Part shown: one piece after another, positions 13,001-24,123 of the stretch
Layout: each line of letters opens with the position of its first letter
Numbering within the stretch: the first letter of the stretch is position 1
Assembly: GCF_048128805.1 (NCBI RefSeq)
Contig: NC_135998.1
Location: 10,056,656-10,120,655 of the forward strand
Reading direction: 5' to 3'
DNA: 64,000 nt
Source of the DNA: Centroberyx gerrardi
Lineage: Eukaryota > Chordata > Actinopteri > Beryciformes > Berycidae
Position numbers and translations under genes: made by a program
Notes under the pieces: generated by a model
The model's input: only the letters and a program-made list of their open reading frames with translations
Databases searched by the model: none
What the model was told of the DNA's origin: nothing

Positions 13001-16000
13001 CATCGCCATATTTTAGGATATGGGCACTTGTTTCAAGAAAATTGGAAACACAGAGGAATTATCTTGACGTATTAACAGATTTTGATTTTAGGAAAAGTTC
13101 TATGGCAAAAACATTCGAAGGCAATAAGAGATTAGGCCTCAATAACTTTGCAGTGTAAACGTTTTGACGTTTAATCATTACAGTTTAAGCCACTAGAGCT
13201 GACTATCACAAGTCACACCAAGTGTGGAGTCAGCAACTTCTCATCACTTTTCTTCCATATTCATGATGTTACTAAAGGATCATACCTTGTGGTCAATGCT
13301 AAAGCTACATTTATTGTTTAAAAATAGCCTGTCCTGTCTGTGTTGCTCATTGGAAAGAGGATGCAACATAAACAGTAATTACTTCCATGTCACTTCCACA
13401 AAACTTCTGGGTTCCTTTTCTCCCACGTTTATTCTTTACTTTCTGACATCACACATACTTCTTTTTTAAAAGCATGACTGAAAACTTATTTTATTGTTAT
13501 TATTATTATTTTACTACAAGTTGAGAGTACAAGGCCTAACGAAGCATTGGCAAACACCAGATCCACGCCAGATCAAGCCAGTTTGATGCTGTAGGTGCAT
13601 TTCAGCTGTTATATTGACTGTTAATTGTAGCTCAGTGGCATCCAATCAGGATTGATATCTGAAACTTCATCCAAAGTCTTGGGCTATTTGTGCTAAGTGA
13701 TCTTTTGAAACATATCAGCTGTCATCATGAGGCAAAATTTCTAAGATTAAAGAGCTGCTGAGTGTAGAGCGATTAGCTTTTTCTTGATAGCTTGATTGAA
13801 TTATATGCATATAATTATTAAGCTGCTGACAAGTTAGTTAAGCAATTCTAATATTTCCAACATATTCAGAGCAAGGCCAGACCAGACAAATGTTGACTTC
13901 ATCTTTGAAGAAAAACGGAATCCTTGAATGTTATATTTTGAAAAACTTTCAAATGCTGATTAGGAAGCAGCGTTTTCGTCAAGGACACTGTAATCATAGA
14001 AGAGGGGTTCCTTCCTCATGCATAAACATCTTCAGAGTTAAGAATCTGTAATATTGTGTGAAACAGGTAGTACCACAGCTGTTGTTTTAGAATCTTTAAT
14101 CTTAAAGGAATACACCAAGTTTTTTGGGAGATTGGCCCGTTGGTCAGCTTATCCGTTAAGTGATGAGAACATAGACACCAAAATCACCCATGTGTCTCCG
14201 TGTAGATCATTCACTCCAGCGCTTCAGCATACACAATGTTGAGTGACAGCTAGGCCACTAGCATTATCCAAAGTAAACAGACTGACCTTTAAATAATACA
14301 AAGTTATTAGTAGTTTTCATTAAATGGCTTGTAGATTGGGGCGGCTGTGGCTCAGGAGGTAGAGCGGGTCGTTCACTAATCAGAAGGTCGGTGGTTCGAT
14401 CCCCGGCTCCTCTAGTCCGCATGTCGAAGTGTCCTTGGGCAAGATACTGAACCCCAAATTGCTCCCGATGGTTGTGCCAGCACCCTGCGTGGTAGCTTGC
14501 CGCCATCGGTGTGTGAATGGGTGAATGTAGGCATTATTGTAAAGCGCTTTGAGTGGTCGGTAGACTAGAAAAGCGCTATATAAATGCCATTTAGATTAAA
14601 AAAATGAAATAGCAACTCAATATTGCCGATGTAGCCGGGTTTATTCTTTTTTAAAGACATTTTTTGGGGGGTAATTTTTGCCTTTATTTGCTAGTCTATA
14701 GTGAAGACAAACAGGAAAGAATGGGAGTGACATGTGACAAAGGTCCTGGGTTGGATTCAAACCCTAGACCTATCACTTATTAGCTTTCGAGCTGCTAAAA
14801 GTTCTCATTTTCTCAGTTTAGAGATCATGTTAGTCACCTATTATCACTCATCATAGTGGATGCTAAAGTGTTAGCATGGAGCACTGGAGCAAATGATCTT
14901 CCAGGGACACTGATGATTTTGGGGTTTACGTTCTCATCACTTCCCAGAGACAGAAGGCCACAGGTTCGATCCCCAGAGCGGACGATGTGTCCGTCTCTGT
15001 CCAAGTGTCCTGGAGGAAGACGCTGCCCCTTCTGCCTGTTCCCTTTAGTGAAATGCATGCATGTGTGTCGCAGAGGGATATCCAAAGAAATTTTCAACTG
15101 TGTAAAATGGCAAATAAAGAGCTCTAAAATGTCTCTAAAAAATTAGGTGGGAAGGGAGAAGGTGAGGATTAAGATAAGAGGACAGCATGTGGGAAAAGAG
15201 GCTCAGCTGGAGATGGAATGATACCTGAAACCTCTTATCGCTTATCAAGAGAGAGCTGAGCCGAACGCCGGTGGTAAACCAAATTACAAACACACACACA
15301 CAAAGGTTTGCCTCTAAATACAGGCTACAAAAGACTTAATCTGTGTGTCCTGCAGCAAGTGTATTCAATGTGGGTTCTAAAAAAGCTTTTCATATCCACC
15401 AAAACCTCACAGTGACCAGAGACAGACAGACAGCAACGCTATGTGAGCTGTGAAAAGTGGAATGTGTAACATTCCAGAGGCACTTCAAGCCTCTCAGCGA
15501 CCATCGCAGGCCTTTCTCCTCCGTCCACCAGATTACAGCCCGGCCTGCTGTACCCTAACATAGGTACCTGCATTTGTAGAGTTTATTTCCAAACTGCTAT
15601 GTGTTTTTGCTATATATCCATTTTGCAGGGAAGTCATTCCCTCAGGTATAGCGTATAGAGAATCTGTTCCCTAAAAGTGTTCTAATTTTGTCAACCAAGA
15701 GCTTCAGGTACTTCTGCTACTTCTATCATGGCTGTGACGATTACTCAACATAACCGGCAAAATTGATTCTGCAAGTGAGATGACAACGTGGATTTTTATC
15801 ATCTACACGTTGCATTATTTATACATTTCCAGGCTGTATGCATGAAAGACACGTCTTATTAATGGTCAACGAGAGGATGCACTGCACAGCTTGAAAAATC
15901 TAGCTGACCACCATGCAGCAGAGAGGCACAGAAGACGTTTCTCTCATTGAAGATGGCTGAAAATACAACAGAACCCATGACACATTAAAAAAAAATAGAC

Positions 16001-19000
16001 TATGAGTTTCAAAAACAAAGTCTGAGAATATTTTCAAATCTAAAGCCAACAATACAGCAGCGTGTAACCCCTGCAAAACACAATGGCCTTCCAGAGTTTC
16101 AAAGTATCCTGAAGCCACATCTGCACCAGATAGTAGTTGGTATTTATGCCACTTGGCTATCAAGGGATGGATTAGCTTGATTACAGACCTGATAGCATTG
16201 AACAGTTATGTTTAGTTAACTACTAACCTGGATGACGATAACTGACAACTCTCATCTCTACACAAAACTTTCTCATAATTTATTTCTCAGATTAATCGAT
16301 TACCAAAATTACTGCTAGCTGCAGCCCTGCTTCCTCTTACTAAAAACTACCATAATTTATTTCAATTTGGTGCTATCATTTTCTGAGAGCAGTGTCACAC
16401 ATCAACCTTTTGGAATAAATGTCTTCATTTCTAGTGGCAAAATTAATCTTTTGATTTTATCAGTCTGTGGTCTCATGCTTGCCAGTGTAGAAAAGGAAGA
16501 CTGATAATGTCGTTACATAAAATAAGCCATTTGGTAAGGACATTTTTATCCAAAGCACCTTACAGTGCATGTGGGAACTCCTAGCCTTAGCAGTCACAGC
16601 CAGCCAGTCCATTAGGCAGAGTTATGCTTAATTTACAGTATGTGCACCCCAGCGCACATGCACCTGCGTCTTGCATGCACAGCAGTCATTTATAGTACTG
16701 CGCCCTATGACTGTGCCTAGGTGTGCAGGGCATGTACTGCTTTTGTTTTAGCTAGATTATCTTTGGTATTTTTGGTTAGGGTTAGGTTAGACAGTTCAAA
16801 GTAGAGAGAGAAACGATCAGGAGAGAGAGGGGGGGTGACATGCAACCAAGATGCTGGGCTGTGTTCGAACCCTTAGCCAACTGAGCCACCAGGACGGACT
16901 CATCTTTAATCAAAAGGCTTACCAGGATAATTTCATCCAGTAGCTAAATGTCTGCTGTTTTTTGACACTGTGAAACTGCTGATTTGATATTGATCTAGTG
17001 AACTTTGGAGAGCTTATACAGAAGATAAAATTTTGTTTCTCTCTCTCTTATATGATTTTGATTGTATTTTCATTTTCATACATTGTCTTATCTTGTTCCT
17101 TCTTTAAGTGCTTTTGACTATATTCTGTCTTGGTACATTTGGCAACTTTTATGTTTGTCTTGATGCTGCTTTCTTGGCCTGGTCTCCCAAGAAAAAGAGA
17201 TTCTTAATCCCAATGGGACTAACCTGCTTAAATAAAGGTTAAATTAAATCAAATTAAAATCACACTATCCAGGTATTCTCCAAACAAAGCCTCCAGTCCT
17301 CCAAAGGACTGAGATTATTTTGTTGTCACCTGGGCCTGTACTGACACATCACGTAACATTTTACTGATACAACATACAACATACGTAACTGCCAGTAAAT
17401 ACCAACAAGTGAGACAATAACCATAAACCGTGTGCTTATCTCCTGGCAGGAAACAGGTTCTGTATCTTTCGGTTCTTTGGTAGAAGAAGCCAATTGCTAC
17501 TTTGTTCCACAGAAGAGTCACATCCTCTCTGCAAACCACTGTGAACTTGCTTTTGCTTTTGCTGTTGTTCACGTTACAGGACGGGAAGTGGGACAGCTTT
17601 CAGAAAGAGGAAGAAGGGGAGTGATCTGGGACGGAGGGGAGGATACGGGGGAGTGTCTACGCTTATCAGGGGGGGCTGAGATACAATCCTCTTATGGCAG
17701 ACCTAAATAACCGGCCATGAGGGTGGATGGGGTGTTGGTTATGGAGGTCAAAGGATCGTTATAAACACGACTAAGTCCAAGGGGAGCGGGAGCAGGTGGT
17801 GGCGAGGTTTCCAGCTTACAGCACTGGTCCTGCTGTTTATGGGCATGGTACACTGAGCGGTCGTGTACGAGACGATCGATGCCGACCAACCTCACTCAAG
17901 GGCGTCAGCAAGGATGGAAACTCTATGAGTCACTTGTGTGTCATGTTTTTCCAATGAAGGAGATCTCATCCCGGGAGAAAACTCACATCCTCAGTGTGGC
18001 TTTAAATCTGAGGCAAAGATACGCATTCTTATTGCCTTTATTTATATAGTACTTTTAAAAACTAAGTTACAAACTGCTTTATAGACAATTAAACCATAGT
18101 AACCAAAAGTCAGTAAGGTTAAAAACAAAAATGGCAGACATTTATGTACGCATTAATGCAACGTATTTATTTCGTATTTATTAATTATTCATTGTATATA
18201 TTATTATTCATCATAAATTATGTATTATTTCGTATTTAAAGGCCCTGTCTGTAAAAATGTGTCTCAGGCTTTGGGTATGGCTGAATCCCTGGCTCCAGTA
18301 ACAGCTCCTCTCTTTCTCAACCGGCTCTCTTATCAATCACCCTCAGGGCTCAGATGATGTCATGATTTACTCTGGCCCCCGAGTCTAGACACACAAAGCT
18401 TACACAGAAACCTCGGCCCGGGCTGCAGAGATGTCTTTGTGAGCTAGAATAGAAAAGATACTCTCACACACTGGATTGATGCTCCCGTGATTTATTCAGT
18501 GACAAAATGACCTCAGTTTTCTTTGGGTGAACGTTAGGGATGGAAAAATCTGCTTATCTCACAATACAATTTGATACGCGATAAGGGCTTCATGACGCAA
18601 TACAACGATAAGATAAGATGTAATAAATAAACGTTCAATGACAACAAAGTATGACTGTGCAGAATTGTGTTTTTTTTCTGAGACACAAATCTTTCTTGTA
18701 ATGGCATTGGCTTGCTGGAATGTAAACAACTTAAAAATGTCATTACAAAGTGCAAATAATATAATTTCGATGGAGAGCTTGTGAAATTGTGATGGACAAG
18801 CTGCTATAATGAATTTCGATATATCGTCCCATCCCTAGTATACGTGGTGCGTGCCTGACGGGAGTAAAAGACCTTGATGCGTAAACCACTAAATTAGCAT
18901 TAATCCTGTGTGTGGCCATCTTCCTCCTATCTCAACGTCTCTCCGTTTTTTTTGTTATCTAGCACCTGTTCAGTTTTTCGGAGGAGCATGTGCTGCATAC

Positions 19001-19332
19001 ATGCTCCTGACTACTCAGAGTGGTGGTCACAGTGTGGGAAGGGAGGACAGTGACCAAGGTCGAGCCCGCTGAAAACAAAGACCGCTTTTCTCCTGGGAAT
19101 GCGATGGGACCATGAGAGCACAAGGCGATAACACACAGCTATGGAGGTATTCTCAAAACACGTGCCGAAAGTGGATTTAACTGACTTTTAGACCGAAACA
19201 AGTCAAAATTGTTTGTGAAGAGCTTAAACAAATGAGTTTCATTGTGTTATTACAGAGCAGCTCAGGATATAAATACAGATAAGAACATGAGAGAACACAG
19301 CACAAGTTAAAGATATGAAGCCAAAGACTGTG

Positions 19333-19366
<34 letters not shown>

Positions 19367-22300
19367 CAGGTGCGTGGGTGTGTGAGAAGGTGAAGAGTCT
19401 TGTTTACATGAGGCTGGTGGTTCCTGTTACCACAGATGAAGATTGGGTTACAGTAAATGTTTATGTTTCTGCTTAATAGCTGCAAGCTAAACTGGGATCC
19501 ACTGCTGTCAATCTACCTACAAAAGAGCTAAGTAGTCCTAGGTCTCATTTCCACACATCACCTATTCTGTAGTCTACTTGGATATACACAGTTTAAGTTA
19601 CTTAAAGGTTAATTAAGACTACAAACAGCCAGGAAGTCAGGAAGTCAGATCAAGTGTATACTTTCACTTGAGATGAGTTTCTCATTTCCTGTTACTGGGC
19701 GTTGTTCCACAGAGTTTGGATAAGTGCAAAGTGCAAATGTCCATCAACTTCCTTACAGTTCACTGTCAGAATAAAAAGGCACAGAGTTGGACCTTTTCTC
19801 ACTGGATCTGCACTCTTTTCTTCTCAGAGTGCATTGGAGCCAGCAGCACAGTGTCAATATAGTAGTATATCCTTGCTATATAAGCTGCAGCACTGAGTCA
19901 ATACGACAATATTCCCTTGCTGTATCAGATGACTATACATGCCGCTGAGATCTGGGAGGCAGACCAAGACACAACATGATGCTAAACAGAACAGACATGC
20001 TGGCTCTCACCACCTCCTCAGATCTATAACTCATCATCGACGCAGAGGGTTCCCCTACATCTCAATGAGTATGTTTGTTGTTTTTAGCACAAACAACAAA
20101 ACGGCAATTGGCCATTCATCAAAATAAACTGAAAAGCTGTATCTGCCATGTTGTTGTGATGTGTTTCAACCAGGCTACAGTGCATGTTGAACATTAACTG
20201 TAAGCAACGTGTATAAGTAGCTTTTCCGTGTACTTGTGCATTCATGACTCTGCTTAAACGACTGTCTTTCTAAGTGAGCTAATCAATGGAAATACTCTCT
20301 AATGGCCTTCATCAATAATAGAATGAGGCTGAGAATTTTGCCTGTCCTCTGTTTCAAATCTCACATGCAACAGAAACACCGGGGTCCAGCCTACAGTTGC
20401 CTTATGAAAATCCCTCTGTATTTATTTCATCACACTACTTGGTAACTGTATACACCCCACTCAGACTACAATGTAAATAAAAGGCTAACAAGGGCAGAAT
20501 CCATACGGCTCATATGGTGCCACAATCTATGTAATGGATAGCATGTGTGGCCTATCAGCCGAGACACACACACACTCAAATGACAGAAATCCAACTTTAC
20601 AATCCACGACAATATCGGGGAGGGAGTCCTGTCCTGAAATACAAGACCGCTGTCCAGTTTTGAAGAGGCTGATGATGGATTTTGCCTTTTTTTTTCTTCC
20701 TAATTGGGCACAGTGCAGTTTTCTGGCGGGAAATAGCCATCGAATTCACCAGCATGACAGCTGAGTGAAAATTGACCAGCAGCCTCTGAGGGACTCCATC
20801 ATGCACACTAAATGGGAGAGGAATGGGAAAGCTGGCTGAACGGGCAGATTCCTTGGACAGCTGACTGAGCATGGTGCAGGAAAGGAGAGAAATAATTTCA
20901 CAACTCTCATTCTCTCTGTAGGAGAGACTGCGCCATGTAGACCTGAACTGGATGAAAAATTTTCCATTTGTTTTTGAGGCACTTGCTTGGATTCCCCCTG
21001 CCTGGTGGCCAAATGTTACCGCTCTGCTGAATCTCACTATGAGGACGGGCATGTACACTTTCCCAATTTAAATCAGTGTTGAGTTCCAAGGTTACTTGCT
21101 GTCTGTTTGGATAGAAACCGATTTTGTAAATAATGGTTAAAAATGGCTGCAGGAGAGTGTGCCCTTGGCACCGATCTTAATGGGCATCATGATGTAAATG
21201 ATGAGCTGCACTTTGGCATTTTGATTATGATTCCATGTTTGTATGATCATTATCGTGAATTGATTCTCACATTATTACCCTTGTGATTTGGCGATAAATG
21301 CATTAAAGTGATTAACTGAGAGATCTATGTCCAGAACAGTAAGTGTCCAGCATTACAATAATGAACCAACTATTACTGTCTATTCTGAGCTGCAAAAACC
21401 TGAAATTCTTACAAGGGCAAAAAGAGGACATGCACACATTCACCGCTTCAGCATGATTCAAGCCTTTTGATTGATGGTATCATCAATGGCCGGGGTTGAA
21501 AGGGGTGATGTCAGTGGGCACATAATGCAGCCCAGGCGTTTACAGTACATTAACGGTCACTGTGAAAGCCTGAGATGGAGCCCAAGTCTCTTAGGCTGGA
21601 GTGCCTTCACAAAGACTTCAATAGAGCACTGCCTGAAGGACCAGTGCCATCTTTTACATCACTTCTTAAAACATATTATTTTAAAGACAGGCTTTTTATG
21701 TAACTTTACTTTTTTTACTCTCATTGCCTAGTTTTCTTCTTCTTAAACCCTGTTTTGAATTCAAGTTTGGCATTCTCACTGTTGATACTATTGACTTTTA
21801 TTTATTACTGATTTATTATCTACAAAGCACTTTGCCTGGACAGGTTCTATACAAATAAACTTTACTACAATTATACTATCATTTTTATTGATCCTGTTGT
21901 TAGAGTGCTGGGAACTGAAAGCACACTGTGGTCTCACACTTTGCTGCAGAAGTGAAATCCTAGTGGTTCAGAAGACTTGATACACATCAGTGAAATAAAA
22001 TTGAATGGACAGGCCAACAAATGCAATAGGTGTATGCCACTGCTGTTCGCCTACAGTCTCACTGCACGACTTCTGGTTGCCACAGAAGGTGTTAATTAAA
22101 CTAACGACAAAATCCATTCACAAGCTTATAGGCCTTGTTATTATCTTAAAATTGTGATTAGGGCTGGGAGATATTGACAAAATCAAACATCACAATATTT
22201 TTGACCCAATACCTCGATATCGATAATGTGACTGTATTTTGGGAATGACTATTGGTGCTTTCAGAAGATACGCATGACAAAAGTGTGAGAAACGAGCATT

Positions 22301-24091
22301 AGTAGGCTAATGTGGATATGATGGAGAAGCAGGTCGAGGCATTCATTGTTCATTTCACTCTAGAACGCTAGAAGGGTCGAATAAGTTCCGAAAATTGTAT
22401 AACTGTAAAAGATAAGACGACATTTAAGCTTTATCACGATATTACGATAATCAAAATCCCGGAGGATTGCTAGTCTGACATCACGATATCGATATTACAT
22501 CGATATATATCGCCCAGCTCTGATGTTTGTTCTCTCCTCTCTCATGTTAAAAGACCTTTAAAAGGATTTCTACTTGACTTCAAAACCCCCGGTGTCTATA
22601 TCCTCCAAGGACATCCCCTACCTGCCACAGCCGTCACCAGGGGGATGAGAGCACAAAGCGGGTGGAGAGCGCGGTGTCGGGTGAAGACGGGCCACACCGC
22701 TGTGACCTTACAGTGTAACAGAGCACAGCGAGAGCTCTGACCTCTCCTGTAACACCATCTGCTTCAGGTCAGCCAACACATTAGACAAATTAATCTCACT
22801 AACTAGACAGTTAGGTATGTCAGACATACAGATAAACACGCTGCCTAATAAAGTCACAAAATCCCTCCAGGAGTTCTTTTCTCTAAAATATCTCTAAAAT
22901 ATACAGGATTCAGTCACTAAACGTGTTATAATTTTGTCAGCAAGAACTTAAGTTACTTACTATCTATTATTAATCATTTTATAAGAGCAGGTGTCAGTGT
23001 TTTTGTTTGTTTTAAAAAGGTGAATATCTCATTTTATAACAAAACGTCACTTCATATGTATATCCACATTTATTTAATGGGAAATGTTCCATTGTAATAT
23101 CGCTGTAGTAGGCTATATCCCATGCTGAATGTGGCAGATGCTGCATAGTAGTAGGCTACATACATATTTGAATGTATAGGTAGGCCTATATATAGATAGC
23201 CATGGTATGTATTAGTATGTCACTGCTTCTTTTGCATTGTATGTGGGATTGTGATGATGAATGATGAACTTCAAGGTTGTTGTTTTTTTGTTTGCTTTTC
23301 CATAGCACTCTGGAAATGCCCTCTTCATTTATTACCCTTGTCAATTAAAGTGATCCTGATACCCTGGCTTTGAAAAAGAGCTTTATGTGACAGTTGATTG
23401 CAGCCCCTCTATTATCTGTGAGGAATCCCTGCAAGATAACTTCCCTACAATGGATTCTTTGTGTACTTCCAGGTTAACTAAAAAGCTGCTCTCCACCTTG
23501 CAAACCTTCTTTACCCCCCTTTTCCCACCAGTGTTTGGTTGTCACTTGTCAGTAAAGCCACATGCTTTACATTTACTCCCATACCGGAAAATATTAACAG
23601 ACCTATAATAATAAAATGCTTAAACAGCAAAAAACAGCGCAATGTGTCGAATAACACCTGTTGTTATGCTTCTGGGATGCTCTTCACTGTTCAAACCATA
23701 TTATACAGTAGCCCCCCACAATGTCTTTGGTTCACACAATACATGGAAGCAACATGTTGTAATGAGCAGGATGCGGTCCAGGAAGTGGGTTTTTAAAACG
23801 TCTGTCTGCTGAGTAACAAGCTGAAACGGCACAAAAACAAATCCACAGCCGCTGCCTCTGTCATGTGGAGGTGGCGCGTCCACTCCCCGTCTCGAGCGCA
23901 GCGCCAAATGCGTGATGTCCACACCAACGTTTTGAGATGGTCAGCCTCACAATAAGCTGTTGAATCGGTTGAAAAGAGAACACGCCGCTGCCATGCGTTG
24001 TCTCTTTTCCCTTACATCAATCGTCACCGAAGAAAAGTTTATTTAAATCGAGCCCTCCCGTGCGCCCAGGCATTAAGACACGCTGGCAATA

Positions 24092-24123
<32 letters not shown>

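Larger units (their letters stand above)
14100..14965. mobile_element. Inverted-repeat DNA element split by SINE insertions
   Basis: The left half (about 14100-14280) contains GTGATGAGAACATAGACACC, AAAATCACCCATGTG and AGATCATTCACTCCAG. The reverse complement of about 14834-14945 contains GTGATGAGAACGTAAACCCC, AAAATCATCAGTGTC and AGATCATTTGCTCCAG. The two halves are therefore arms of one fold-back element. Between them sit a full SINE (14338-14594) and a second SINE-like repeat (14640-14790), both evidently later insertions. Confidence 0.6.

Noticed and set aside
14338..14410. tRNA gene
   Set aside because: A-box- and B-box-like sequences are present, but no cloverleaf can be drawn and the segment is the head of a SINE with a typical body and tail.
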